Assembly: GCA_958407995.1 (NCBI GenBank)
Contig: CATYJU010000002.1
Span: forward strand, 1 to 64,000
DNA length: 64,000 nucleotides
Reading direction: 5' to 3'
DNA from: an uncultured Collinsella sp.
GTDB taxonomy: Bacteria > Actinomycetota > Coriobacteriia > Coriobacteriales > Coriobacteriaceae
Shown here: positions 8,599 to 17,666 of the stretch, one piece after another
How positions within the stretch are numbered: the first letter of the stretch is position 1
How the letters are laid out: each line of letters begins with the position of its first letter
Notes under the pieces: model-generated
Database searches by the model: none
What the model was told of the DNA's origin: nothing
What the model saw: only the letters and a program-made list of their open reading frames with translations
Translations under genes and position numbers: made by a program

Positions 8599-8940
8599 AT
8601 GTCCGAGCCCGCAACCAATGCCGGCATGAACACGCTCGTCGCCGTGGCCATCGCCCCGTGCGGCACCGGCGATGAGCTATCAGCCGAGGTCGCCGAGGTC
8701 GTGCGTGTCATTCGCGAGAGCGGCCTGCCCAACCGCACCACCTCCATGTTCACCGAGATCGAGGGCGACTGGGACGAGGTCATGCAGGTCGTGCGCGACG
8801 CAACCTTTGTGTTGGCGAGCAAGGGCATCCGCACCGAAGTCGTGCTCAAAGCCGATATTCGACCCGGATTTACCGACACCATGACCGGCAAGCTCGAACG
8901 CATGGAAGCGCAGATCAAAAAGCAGGAGGAAGCACGATGA
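8599..8940 (+). CDS. MTH1187/YkoF-family thiamine-binding protein
   Basis: A 113-residue single-domain protein of the MTH1187/YkoF family (PF01910, formerly DUF77): an N-terminal VAVAIAPCGTG strand, SxExxEVVRVI helix and a central TSMFTEIEGDWDEV segment. Family members have a ferredoxin-like fold and YkoF binds thiamine or its pyrimidine part. Its place inside the riboswitch-controlled operon between thiM and thiE supports a role as an intracellular thiamine or precursor binder. Its stop overlaps the thiE start (ATGA), so translation is probably coupled. Confidence 0.85.
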   Translation: MSEPATNAGMNTLVAVAIAPCGTGDELSAEVAEVVRVIRESGLPNRTTSMFTEIEGDWDEVMQVVRDATFVLASKGIRTEVVLKADIRPGFTDTMTGKLERMEAQIKKQEEAR

Positions 8941-9632
8941 GCATCCGCGACAACCTTGATATCTCGGCCTATCTGGTACTCGGCCCCGAAAACACGCTCG
9001 GGCGTCCCGTGGGCGATGTGGTGGCCCAGGCGCTCGACGCCGGCTTTACCTGCATCCAGGTGCGCTCCAAGGTGGCAAGCGCCCGCGAGATCATTGCGCT
9101 GACGGGCGACGCCGCGCAGGCAATCGCACAGGCCGGCAAAACCGGTCAGGTTGCCCTGCTGATCGACGACCGCCTGGACTGCGTACTCGCCGCGCGCGAG
9201 CAGGGTATTGCTGTCGACGGCGTGCACGTGGGCCAGAGCGATATTCCCGTCGAGGTCTGCCGCAAGCTTCTGGGCCCCGATGCCATCGTGGGCCTTTCGG
9301 CCCGCTGCGAGGAGATGCTCGAGTACGTCAAGACCGCCGACATGAGCCTAGTCGACTACCTGGGCATCGGCCCGCTCCACGAGACCGAAACCAAGCGCGA
9401 CTGCGGACGCGCGGCCGACGGCTCTATCATCACCAAGAGCTTTGAGGACCTGGCCGCACTCCACGCGGCAAGCCCCGTGCCCATCGTGGTGGGCGGCGGC
9501 GTCAAGACGGCCGACCTGCCGCAGCTCAAGGCCACCGGCGTCGATGGCTTCTTTGTGGTGAGCGCTGTCTGCAGTGCCGACGACCCCTACGCCGCCGCCA
9601 AGGAGCTCGTCGACACCTGGCAGCAGGCATAA
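8937..9632 (+). CDS. thiE: Thiamine-phosphate synthase
   Basis: A 231-residue TIM-barrel enzyme joining hydroxymethylpyrimidine diphosphate with hydroxyethylthiazole phosphate. Landmarks: CIQVRSK early in the barrel, LLIDDRLDC, VDGVHVGQSD, the YLGIGPLHETETK region that binds substrate phosphates, and the GGGV phosphate loop near residue 185. It starts at 8937, overlapping the upstream stop by ATGA. The operon lacks thiD, so hydroxymethylpyrimidine phosphorylation must be encoded elsewhere. Confidence 0.93.
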   Translation: MSIRDNLDISAYLVLGPENTLGRPVGDVVAQALDAGFTCIQVRSKVASAREIIALTGDAAQAIAQAGKTGQVALLIDDRLDCVLAAREQGIAVDGVHVGQSDIPVEVCRKLLGPDAIVGLSARCEEMLEYVKTADMSLVDYLGIGPLHETETKRDCGRAADGSIITKSFEDLAALHAASPVPIVVGGGVKTADLPQLKATGVDGFFVVSAVCSADDPYAAAKELVDTWQQA

Positions 9633-9676
9633 GTCTAGGCCGAGCAGCCGATCCGCGGCCTCATATCTTCAGCAAT

Positions 9677-9722
9677 GGAAAGCGCATCCCAGTTTGGACC
9701 TCCATTCCGGGATGCGCTTTCC
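9677..9722. terminator. 14-bp hairpin between convergent thiE and patatin genes
   Basis: Perfect arms GGAAAGCGCATCCC (9677-9690) and its complement (9709-9722) have an 18-base loop. There is no T run on either side, so it may act as a bidirectional stop or be a repeat. Confidence 0.55.
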
Positions 9723-9733
9723 GCATGCAACCC

Positions 9734-10603
9734 TTACCCCGCCAGATACGCTTCCAGCTCGGGCAAGGTCGCCTCCGCATCGCGGCGACCAATCTGGTAG
9801 ATGCGCTCAAGTTCATCGGGCTCGCGACACAGCGACGGCACCTTCACCGATTCGCTCGGACGCACCACAAAGATCTCGCCGGCAGCCTCGCGACGTGCCA
9901 GGTCATCGAGCGTGGCATTGTAGACCTCATGCCGGTGCTCAAGCGCTGCGACAAACTCCGGATAGTGACGGAACACGCGCCGCAGCATGGGCATCACGCT
10001 GTTGGGCTGCTTCACAAAGCCCGCCGGCTGCGTGAGTACCACGATATTGCGGTCATACCCCTGCGCAAACAGCCATGCACTGGGAATAGAATCAGCCACG
10101 CCACCATCCAGATACTTATGCCCGTCAATAGCAACGGGACGCGTCGCCACAGGAATCGCAGACGATGCCCGGATCCACTCGATATCCCTCTCGTCGCCAT
10201 AGGGCAGGTCGTGGTAGACGGCCTTGCCCGTCTCGATATCGGTACACACGCACGTAAATCGCATGGGGCAGGCGCGATACGCCTCCAAGTCGATGGGATC
10301 GCGCTCGATAGGCACCTCGTGATAGGCAAAATCGGCATTGAACATATCACCGGTTCGCAGCCAGCTGGTCACACCCGCATAGCGCTTATCGGCGCAATAG
10401 GCCTTGTTGTAGCGAATGGCACGGCCGATCTGCCGCGATTTAAAGTTGTAACCAAACGCCGCGCCCGCCGAGACACCCACCATATGGTCGCAGGTCAAAG
10501 CGTGCTCCATCCAAACGTCGAGCACGCCCGCCGTATACATACCGCGGTAGCCGCCTCCCTCGAGCGCCAGCCCCACCGTGCGCGTCATATTTGACTGTGC
10601 CAT
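9734..10603 (-). CDS. Patatin-like phospholipase
   Basis: A 289-residue acyl hydrolase of the patatin/RssA type. The oxyanion loop is GGGYRG (16-21), the nucleophile Ser45 lies in GVSAG (43-47), and the catalytic Asp166 lies in LDGG. No signal peptide is visible, so it should be cytoplasmic or membrane-associated. The start at 10603 follows ACGGAGATGG; the frame stays open 28 codons upstream without homology. Bacterial homologues (YjjU-like) hydrolyse phospholipids or lysophospholipids; the actual lipid is unknown. It stands alone. Confidence 0.85.
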   Translation of the reverse strand: MAQSNMTRTVGLALEGGGYRGMYTAGVLDVWMEHALTCDHMVGVSAGAAFGYNFKSRQIGRAIRYNKAYCADKRYAGVTSWLRTGDMFNADFAYHEVPIERDPIDLEAYRACPMRFTCVCTDIETGKAVYHDLPYGDERDIEWIRASSAIPVATRPVAIDGHKYLDGGVADSIPSAWLFAQGYDRNIVVLTQPAGFVKQPNSVMPMLRRVFRHYPEFVAALEHRHEVYNATLDDLARREAAGEIFVVRPSESVKVPSLCREPDELERIYQIGRRDAEATLPELEAYLAG

Positions 10604-10927
10604 GCGACCATCTCCGTTCCTGCGTTTTAAAACGGGACAAGTATACCCGTCAACATATATCGTCCCAGTCGCATTTTTATCGAGCATCGCATCGCCGCGC
10701 TGCCGTTTGTCGAATAATAGCCGCCCACAGCATGTGCACCCATATATAATTGTGCATTATTGTTTACACTACTCAGCTGTTATCAACAGCGAACATTAGC
10801 CGGCAAATTAACTCAACAACGCGGCAAGGCGGGGGCCTGGATACATGCAAAGCGCTGAGCAACGACGCGTGTACACAACGAGCTCGCCCGACGCAATCCG
10901 CCCCGACCTCAGAAAGCCGCTTAGAAC
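10604..10927. other. Intergenic region between divergent patatin and GGDEF-EAL genes
   Basis: No supportable gene is seen. It is AT-richer than its surroundings around 10740-10800, consistent with divergent promoters. A small palindrome GCTGTT-ATC-AACAGC (10776-10790) could be an operator. Confidence 0.4.
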
Positions 10928-13645
10928 ATGGATACTGTCAGCAATTACACCGAAACGCTCGAAAAGACCGTCCGTGACCTTCTCGAGCGTCAGGAGGATC
11001 TGATCAGGACCGCCTTTACCGACCAGCTTACCGGGCTTGGCAACCGTGGCGGCTTTGCCCGTTCCCTCGAGGAGCTCTGGGAGCAGGACGCCCCCGTTAC
11101 CATGGCGTTCATCGATATCGACAATCTCAAGCACTGCAACGACGTCTTTGGGCATGACGAGGGCAACCGCTATATCTTGCAGGTAAGTCTCTATCTTAAG
11201 CTGTATATGAAGGTGGGCGAAGCGGCGTTTCGCATAGGCGGCGACGAGTTTGCCATCCTATCTACGATTGCAACCGAGGACGACCTCGCCGAACGTCTGA
11301 AACACTGCCGAACGGTTCTGCTCAAAAACAACGATTCCGAGATGCCCCACTCGTTTAGCTACGGAGTGTCACATGCCGACCCCGCCCTGGGCGAAGCTTC
11401 CAATCGCATGACGCTCGATGCCGACCATCGCATGTACGACTACAAGCTACGTCATGCCATGCACCTCGATCGACGCAATATCACGCAAGTCCACGCCGAC
11501 GACTTCGAAATAAGCGATCGTATTTTTGACGCCTTTTCGATGCTCAACGAGGGCCGTTATTTCTTTATCGAGAACTTGGACAAACATCGCACCCTTTGGT
11601 CACAAGGTGCCTTACGCGATCTTGGCCTTCCCTCGGAGCACATAGACAACTGTCGCGATTACTGGAAAACGCGCGTCCATCCCGACGACCTTGAGGCCTG
11701 CATCAACGACATCGACCAAGTCTACAACGGCACCAAGCACCGTCGCGTCATGCAGTATCGTGTGCGCAACGCCGTCGGCGACTACGTCCTTTGCCGTGCT
11801 CGCGGGTTTCGTATCGACGGCGACGGAAATGTCCCCTCGCTCTATGTCGGCGAGCTCGTCAACCACTCACTTGCCGAAACCGTCGACGCCGCCACAGGCC
11901 TCGGAACGCAGCGCATGCTGGCCAACGCCATCGACGCCTGCCGCCGCGATCGTTGCGAGACAGGGCTTATAGCGGTGCGCGTTCGTGGCACGACAAAGCT
12001 CAACGAGCTCTACGGGGCCGAGGCTGTCGACGACATGCTTGCCGAATACGCAGGCCGCATGCTGTCGATCACCCGCGGCAGGAGCCGGGTCTACCGTTCA
12101 CGAAGCGTCCAGTTCGTCGTGCTCAGCAACGACCTAGACCACGAGGCATTCGAGCAACTGACCCGCCACCTTAAAGAGGCCGCTTTCGCTCCTGTTCGAA
12201 TCGCAGGCGACACCATTACTCCCGTCTGCCTTGTCGTCCCGGCCTTTTACGAGCACTTAACCCATCAAGCGACCGCCGTTTTAGGCGAACTCGACCGTCG
12301 CCTTCGCACGGCCGGCGGGCTTGTTCCCAACGACAGCCTCCCCATACCCGAGGCGGAGCGCAAAAGCGCCATAGCCGAACGTATCGACTCGCTCACGGGC
12401 CTCTATCGACCCAGCGAGTTTATGCGGCGCGCCAACGCATTTCTCGAGGCAAGGCGCAACGGCACCTGGTGCATCGCCACGGTCGACATGGGCCACATGC
12501 GCCTGTTTAATGAATGGCACGGCCAGGCCGAGGGCGACCGCGTACTCGCCGATGTAGGCACGGTCCTCAAGGACATCGAGAATGCCGATATGGGCGTCGC
12601 AGGGTACTGGGGCCAAGATGACTTTTGTGTACTCATCCCCTTTAAGCACATCACCGTCCATCAAATCTACAACCGCGTTCGTGAGGCAGTAGTCAGGCAT
12701 GATGACGGCGTAGGTTTCTGGCCGTCCATGGGCGTTTACCCCATCGACTCCAGTGAGGAAATCACCATCGATGCGCAGGCTAAGGCAATGTTTACCAATC
12801 GACGCGCCAAAAACGACTTTAAGGAGCGCATTGCCATTTTCTGCCCCGAGGAGTACAAGCGCGAAGTTGCGTTCCACCGCACCCTCACCGAGTTCCAGTA
12901 CGCGCTCTCAAACGGCCGCATCACGTACTACCTTCAGCCCCAGGTCGATATGGAAACCGGCAAGATCATTGGCGCCGAGGCACTTACACGCTGGATTGAC
13001 AAGGACGGCTCTCTCATTTCGCCCGCAACGTTTATCCCCGCACTCGAGGAAAGCGGCTTTGTAGTGACGCTCGACAAGTACATTTGGCAGGGTGTCGCCA
13101 TATGGCTTCGCGAGCGTCTCGATCGCGGTCTTCGCGTGGTTCCGGTCTCGCTTAATGTGTCGCGCGTGGATATCCTTGCCTGCGACGTTGCCGAACATAT
13201 GGGGGCGCTCGCCGCCCAATACAACCTACCGCCCGAACTCATGCGTATCGAGATCACCGAGACGGCTTATACGGGGGAGTCCGAGGCCGTGGACAAACTG
13301 ACAGCCGACCTGCACACCCGCGGCTTCTCGACCTATATGGACGATTTTGGCACCGGCCAGTCCACGCTCGCGATGCTCAAGAACGTCAACGTCGACGTCA
13401 TCAAGCTCGACCGCACCTTTGTACCCACCGACCGCGATCAAGGCCGCAGCACGCAAATCATTTCATCGATGCTCGAAATGGCGCAGTCGCTTCATCTGCC
13501 CGTCGTGGTCGAAGGCGTCGAGACAAATGAGCAGGCGAACATGCTACGACAAATGGGCGCCCGCTACGCTCAGGGCTTCCTCTACTACCGCCCCGTGCCG
13601 GCGAAGGATTTTGAGGCATTGCTCGATGGCGGCAATAACAACTGA
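10928..13645 (+). CDS. Multi-domain cyclic-di-GMP protein: GGDEF-PAS-GGDEF'-GGDEF'-EAL
   Basis: A 905-residue cytoplasmic signalling protein. Order: coiled-coil start (1-25); an intact GGDEF cyclase (26-180, motif GGDEF at 104-108); a PAS-like domain (195-312); a degenerate GGDEF fold (317-460, signature SRSVQF); a second degenerate GGDEF (487-640, GQDDF at 562-566); and an EAL phosphodiesterase (655-898) with EAL at 684-686, Glu775 in the EITET strand and DDFGTG at 805-810. Both synthesis and hydrolysis of cyclic-di-GMP look possible. There is no membrane segment. The downstream neighbour is a paralog of its first three domains. Confidence 0.88.
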   Translation: MDTVSNYTETLEKTVRDLLERQEDLIRTAFTDQLTGLGNRGGFARSLEELWEQDAPVTMAFIDIDNLKHCNDVFGHDEGNRYILQVSLYLKLYMKVGEAAFRIGGDEFAILSTIATEDDLAERLKHCRTVLLKNNDSEMPHSFSYGVSHADPALGEASNRMTLDADHRMYDYKLRHAMHLDRRNITQVHADDFEISDRIFDAFSMLNEGRYFFIENLDKHRTLWSQGALRDLGLPSEHIDNCRDYWKTRVHPDDLEACINDIDQVYNGTKHRRVMQYRVRNAVGDYVLCRARGFRIDGDGNVPSLYVGELVNHSLAETVDAATGLGTQRMLANAIDACRRDRCETGLIAVRVRGTTKLNELYGAEAVDDMLAEYAGRMLSITRGRSRVYRSRSVQFVVLSNDLDHEAFEQLTRHLKEAAFAPVRIAGDTITPVCLVVPAFYEHLTHQATAVLGELDRRLRTAGGLVPNDSLPIPEAERKSAIAERIDSLTGLYRPSEFMRRANAFLEARRNGTWCIATVDMGHMRLFNEWHGQAEGDRVLADVGTVLKDIENADMGVAGYWGQDDFCVLIPFKHITVHQIYNRVREAVVRHDDGVGFWPSMGVYPIDSSEEITIDAQAKAMFTNRRAKNDFKERIAIFCPEEYKREVAFHRTLTEFQYALSNGRITYYLQPQVDMETGKIIGAEALTRWIDKDGSLISPATFIPALEESGFVVTLDKYIWQGVAIWLRERLDRGLRVVPVSLNVSRVDILACDVAEHMGALAAQYNLPPELMRIEITETAYTGESEAVDKLTADLHTRGFSTYMDDFGTGQSTLAMLKNVNVDVIKLDRTFVPTDRDQGRSTQIISSMLEMAQSLHLPVVVEGVETNEQANMLRQMGARYAQGFLYYRPVPAKDFEALLDGGNNN

Positions 13646-13703
13646 CACGCTCACGCGCAAAACGCCACCGCCGAAGGGGGCATTTGTCTCCATTAGCTAA
13701 CTT

Positions 13704-13734
13704 ATATCCCCAATCCAAGCCGAATTGGGGATAT
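13704..13734. terminator. 11-bp hairpin between the two GGDEF genes
   Basis: Perfect arms ATATCCCCAAT (13704-13714) and complement (13724-13734) flank a 9-base loop. There is no T run after it, so terminator activity is uncertain. Confidence 0.4.
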
Positions 13735-13772
13735 GATACAAACCGTTGTTCCGCCCAAGGAGGTTATCCATC

Positions 13773-15302
13773 ATGAACGAGTCGTACCGCATGGGCGAGC
13801 AATCGATTATTGCCTATCTTCAGCGACTTGCGAATGGCATCTCGACCGCCGAACTCGATGTTGCCGCGCTGCCTACTGAGCTACGCGCCGTTGGTGAGCA
13901 ACTGCAAAAGACGCATGCCATCCTGCAACAAGAGCGCCAGCTGCTTGAGCGCAACGCCTATATCGATCCGCTCACCAACTTGGGCAACCGCAACGGATTC
14001 GACCGTCACGTCGAGCAACTCTGGCGCAAAGGCGACCCCTTCACCTGCGCCTATATTGACATCGACCATCTCAAGCATTGCAATGATGGGTTTGGCCACG
14101 CCGAAGGCAATCGCTATATTCTGAGCATCTGCCGCACGCTCTCCGAAACCATGGAACACGATGAGATGCTGTTCCGTATCGGTGGAGACGAGTTTGTGCT
14201 CATCTCGCTCTCCGCAAACGAGACTGAACTCGAGCAGCGCTTGGAGCAGGTACGTACCGGGCTGATCGAGGCGAGCTCAGGCGGCAAGGCGCCCATGATC
14301 GGCAGCTTTAGCTTTGGCTGCTCGCGCGTCGATCCACTTGCTGGCGACACGCGTCGCCAGATGACGATGGATGCCGATCGCAAGATGTATCGCTATAAGC
14401 TTATGCATCGTGTGCAGCAACCGAAAGACGATGACGCGCCGCAACGCCCAATCGTCGATCAGCTTCCCTGCAACGACCGGGTGTTCCAAGCGATCTCCAT
14501 GAGCTCCGAGACGCGCTATCCGTTCATCCTTAACCTCGATACTGGAGAATCGCAATGGTCGGTTAACGCCGTGCGCGATTTTGACCTGCCCTCCCAGCAC
14601 CCTTTTAACTCACTCGACATGTGGCTCGCCCGCGTCCACCCCGAGGACCGCGACAACGTACGCGCCGAGCTCGATATGGTGATAAACAGCACGTGGCACT
14701 TCCACTACATGCAGTATCGCGTAATGGACGCCACCGGAGCGTACGCGCTTTGCGACTGCACGGGCTACCGCTTGGACGGCACCGATACCGAGCCCAACAT
14801 GTACGTGGGCATTATCATCAACCGAAGCCTAGCGGATACGACCGACTCAGTAACGGGCCTGGGCGATGTCCACGCACTGGTCAACGCTATTGGAGAGATG
14901 CGCCACGTGCCGCACGAGGCAGGTTTTATTGCCATTAAGGTCGACGATATCGCCGAGGTCAATGCCCGCTTTGGATTCGATGCAGGCGACCGCGTGCTCG
15001 CCGAAAGCGCCGCCTGCCTCATGGATTGTTCGCGCGGCAAGGGCCGCCTGTTCCGCTCAACGGGGCCGATGTTCGTGGCACTCTTCGATGAGCTCGGCCC
15101 CGAGGCAATCGACGAGATCGCAAGCGACATCGAACGGTTCCTGGGTACTCCCGTGCTCATCGGCTCGCTTGAATATCAGCCGCCCATTCGCGTGGCCACG
15201 CTCCATCTGGACGGCGTCGACCGTCAGCCCGTTTCCATTTTGAACGAGCTCAAAGCGTTGCTCGGGAAAGCCGTGCAGGTGCCAGGTACCAAACTGGATT
15301 AG
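13773..15302 (+). CDS. Diguanylate cyclase: GGDEF-PAS-degenerate GGDEF
   Basis: A 509-residue cytoplasmic protein. A coiled coil (35-62) leads into an intact GGDEF domain (63-215; GGDEF at 137-141), then a PAS-like domain (about 230-350) and a degenerate GGDEF fold (355-505). It aligns along its length with the first about 460 residues of the preceding gene, including the DPLTNLGNR / DQLTGLGNR entry and the KHCND motif, so the two arose by duplication. It has no EAL domain and so should make cyclic-di-GMP. The start at 13773 follows AAGGAGG; the frame opens 9 codons earlier. Confidence 0.87.
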   Translation: MNESYRMGEQSIIAYLQRLANGISTAELDVAALPTELRAVGEQLQKTHAILQQERQLLERNAYIDPLTNLGNRNGFDRHVEQLWRKGDPFTCAYIDIDHLKHCNDGFGHAEGNRYILSICRTLSETMEHDEMLFRIGGDEFVLISLSANETELEQRLEQVRTGLIEASSGGKAPMIGSFSFGCSRVDPLAGDTRRQMTMDADRKMYRYKLMHRVQQPKDDDAPQRPIVDQLPCNDRVFQAISMSSETRYPFILNLDTGESQWSVNAVRDFDLPSQHPFNSLDMWLARVHPEDRDNVRAELDMVINSTWHFHYMQYRVMDATGAYALCDCTGYRLDGTDTEPNMYVGIIINRSLADTTDSVTGLGDVHALVNAIGEMRHVPHEAGFIAIKVDDIAEVNARFGFDAGDRVLAESAACLMDCSRGKGRLFRSTGPMFVALFDELGPEAIDEIASDIERFLGTPVLIGSLEYQPPIRVATLHLDGVDRQPVSILNELKALLGKAVQVPGTKLD

Positions 15303-15376
15303 CGCCGCGCCCGCGCCGCCTCCCCCATCGTGCGATAATCCTCTGCAGAAGTCACCAAAAGCAGAGGGAGTTTGTG

Positions 15377-16000
15377 ATGAAGGTTCTTTTGGTCAATGGC
15401 AGTCCCAAGGCAAACGGCAACACCGCCCGCGCACTCGCCGAGGTCGCCGAGCAGCTCAATACCGAAGGCATTGATACCGAGGTGTTTCAGCTGGGCGCCA
15501 AGCCCATTCGCGACTGCATCGGCTGCGGTCAGTGCGGCAAACTTGGCGGTCGCTGTACCTTTGACGACGACGTGGTGAACGAGCTCATCGCTGCCGCCGA
15601 GCAGGCCGACGGTTTTGTCTTTGGCTCGCCCGTCTACTACGCGCACCCCAGCGGCCGCATCCTTTCGGCCCTCGATCGCGCCTTCTATGCAGGCGGGCAT
15701 GCCTTTGAGCACAAACCCGGCGCCGCAGTCGCCGTCGCCCGTCGCGGCGGCACGTCGACCACCTTCGATGTGCTCAACAAGTACTTCACCATTAAGCAAA
15801 TGCCCGTGGTTGCCTCCACCTACTGGAACAACGTGTTTGGCCGCGTGCCCGGCGACGCCGATGGGGATGCCGAGGGCCTTGCCACCATGCGAAACATCGG
15901 CAAAAACATGGCCTGGCTCCTGCGCTGCATCGAGGCAGGACAGGCCGCCGGTATCAACGCACCCGAAGCCGATCGTGCAACGACCAACTTCATTCGATAG
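15377..16000 (+). CDS. NADPH-dependent FMN reductase / flavodoxin-fold iron-sulfur flavoprotein
   Basis: A 207-residue flavodoxin-like redox protein. The FMN phosphate loop is NGSPKANGNT near the N-terminus. A cysteine cluster CIGCGQCGKLGGRC follows at about residues 47-60, typical of the iron-sulfur flavoprotein (Isf) branch, and the flavin-binding GSPVYY segment lies near 79. It likely passes electrons from reduced nicotinamide or ferredoxin to an unknown acceptor. The ATG at 15377 is preferred over the GTG one codon earlier because GAGGGAG is 7 bases upstream. The next gene starts 12 bases after its stop. Confidence 0.8.
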   Translation: MKVLLVNGSPKANGNTARALAEVAEQLNTEGIDTEVFQLGAKPIRDCIGCGQCGKLGGRCTFDDDVVNELIAAAEQADGFVFGSPVYYAHPSGRILSALDRAFYAGGHAFEHKPGAAVAVARRGGTSTTFDVLNKYFTIKQMPVVASTYWNNVFGRVPGDADGDAEGLATMRNIGKNMAWLLRCIEAGQAAGINAPEADRATTNFIR

Positions 16001-16012
16001 AACGGCGGGGCC

Positions 16013-16354
16013 ATGAATATTCAAATCTTCGGGACTAAGAAGTCGTTCGACACCAAGAAGGCCCAGCGCTTCTTCAAAGAGCGCCGCATTAAGGTGCAGT
16101 TTATTGACCTTAAGGAAAAGGAGATGAGCAAGGGCGAGCTCACGAGCGTGATGCAGGCGGTCGGCGGTATCGACAAGCTGCTCAACCCCAAAGCCAAGGA
16201 CGAGGAAACGCTCGCACTCATCCAGCACCTCACCTCTAGCCAGCGCTTCGACAAGCTACTCGAGAATCAGCAGGTCTTGGCCGAGCCCATCGTGCGCAAC
16301 GGCAAAAAGGCCACCGTCGGTTATTGCCCCGATGTATGGGGAGCCTGGGAGTAG
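16013..16354 (+). CDS. ArsC/Spx-family protein lacking the active-site cysteine
   Basis: A 113-residue thioredoxin-fold protein of the ArsC/YffB/Spx family, full length for the family. In place of the usual N-C-D-T-V-K-K-A start it reads KKSFDTKKA, so the catalytic cysteine is a serine. The second conserved half (LLNPKAKDE, LAEPIVRNGKKATVGY) is kept. Arsenate reduction by the usual cysteine is therefore unlikely; a regulatory or other redox-partner role is possible but unproven. It probably forms an operon with the flavoprotein 12 bases upstream. Confidence 0.75.
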   Translation: MNIQIFGTKKSFDTKKAQRFFKERRIKVQFIDLKEKEMSKGELTSVMQAVGGIDKLLNPKAKDEETLALIQHLTSSQRFDKLLENQQVLAEPIVRNGKKATVGYCPDVWGAWE

Positions 16355-16440
16355 CCTGTGTTATTTGCCAGCGCGTGGGTATAAGAGCAGGCGTTTGGCA
16401 TATGATTCAACTGTAAGCCATGTCTAACAAAGGAGGGCAC

Positions 16441-17571
16441 ATGCCCAACAAACCCGTAAAGATCATCATGCTTACCGGCTACCTCGGTGCCGGCAAGACC
16501 ACATTGCTCAACCACATCCTCGCCAACGACGGCGGCATCCGCGCCGCCGTGATCGTCAATGATATCGGCGAGATCAACGTCGATGCCAGCCTCATCGCCG
16601 ACGGCGGCCTTTCCGAGACCGACGACCTCATCCCGCTCACCAACGGCTGCATCTGCTGCACGCTTTCGGACGACCTTGCCAACCAGCTGCAGGGCATCGC
16701 CGATTCGGGCGACTTCGATTACATCATCATCGAGGCCTCGGGCATTTGCGAGCCCATCCCCATCGCCTACACCATCTCGAGCTTCTGCGACGCGGCCAAG
16801 GTGGGCGGCGAACCCAAGCTCGCGCTCGACAACATCGTGGCCGTAGTCGATTGCGCCCGCATGTACGACGAGTTCAACGGCGGTCGCGACCTGCTGGCCG
16901 AGGATATCGACGAGGACGACATCGAAAGCCTGCTCATCCAGCAGATCGAGTTCTGCTCCACACTGATCCTCAACAAGACCGATACCGTGAGCCCCGAGCA
17001 GATAGCCGAGCTCAAGGCCATCGTGCGCAGCTTGCAGAAAGACGCCGTGATCGTCGAGGCTCAAAACGGCGAGGTCCCCATGGAGGAGTTGCTCGACACC
17101 GACCGCTTCGACTTTATGCGCGCCTACAACTCCGCCGCCTGGATCGAGGCCATGGAGCATCCCGAGGAGCACGACGACCCCGAGGTGCTCGAGTACGACA
17201 TCGAGACCTTTGTTTACTCGCGCCGCAAACCGTTTGACCTGCAGAAGTTCACCGATTTTGTTGAGCAGGAGTGGCCCGACGAGGTCATTCGCGTCAAGGG
17301 TCCGTTGTGGCAGACCGGCGATCCGGACATGTGCTACATGTTTGAGCAGGCCGGCCACCAGATGCGCCTGATGGAGAACGGCCTGTTTGTCGACTCGGCG
17401 CCCGAGGGCGAGAAGCAGAAGATCATCGATGAGAACCCCGAAATCATGCAGATTTGGGACGACGAGACGGGCGACCGCATGACGAGCCTGTGCATCATCG
17501 GCCGTCACATGGACAAGGATGCGCTCATCGCCTCCCTCGATGCCTGCCTGACCGACTGGCACCGCGCCTAG
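16441..17571 (+). CDS. CobW/COG0523-family metallochaperone GTPase
   Basis: A 376-residue G3E-family GTPase. Walker A is GYLGAGKTT (13-21), the metal-binding motif is CICC (70-73), the Walker B-like IIIEASG follows, and NKTD is the guanine motif near residue 180. The C-terminal CobW_C domain includes RVKGPLW and ends around 370. Members insert zinc, cobalt or other metals into target proteins. No metal-uptake or cobalamin gene is adjacent, so the metal cannot be assigned. The start at 16441 follows AAAGGAGGG; an upstream ATG at 16420 overlaps that site. Confidence 0.85.
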   Translation: MPNKPVKIIMLTGYLGAGKTTLLNHILANDGGIRAAVIVNDIGEINVDASLIADGGLSETDDLIPLTNGCICCTLSDDLANQLQGIADSGDFDYIIIEASGICEPIPIAYTISSFCDAAKVGGEPKLALDNIVAVVDCARMYDEFNGGRDLLAEDIDEDDIESLLIQQIEFCSTLILNKTDTVSPEQIAELKAIVRSLQKDAVIVEAQNGEVPMEELLDTDRFDFMRAYNSAAWIEAMEHPEEHDDPEVLEYDIETFVYSRRKPFDLQKFTDFVEQEWPDEVIRVKGPLWQTGDPDMCYMFEQAGHQMRLMENGLFVDSAPEGEKQKIIDENPEIMQIWDDETGDRMTSLCIIGRHMDKDALIASLDACLTDWHRA

Positions 17572-17610
17572 GTTTATCGAAGCGAGCGTTTGCCCGCCCA
17601 CGTAACCGCT

Positions 17611-17645
17611 AACCACCACGAAGGCGCCCCTTCGTGGTGGTTTTT
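17611..17645 (+). terminator. Strong intrinsic terminator after the CobW gene
   Basis: A 14-bp stem (17611-17624 with 17629-17642), CGCC loop and TTTTT run lie 40 bases past the stop and just before trmL. Confidence 0.93.
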
Positions 17646-17666
17646 CGTTCTATGCCAAGGAGATTC

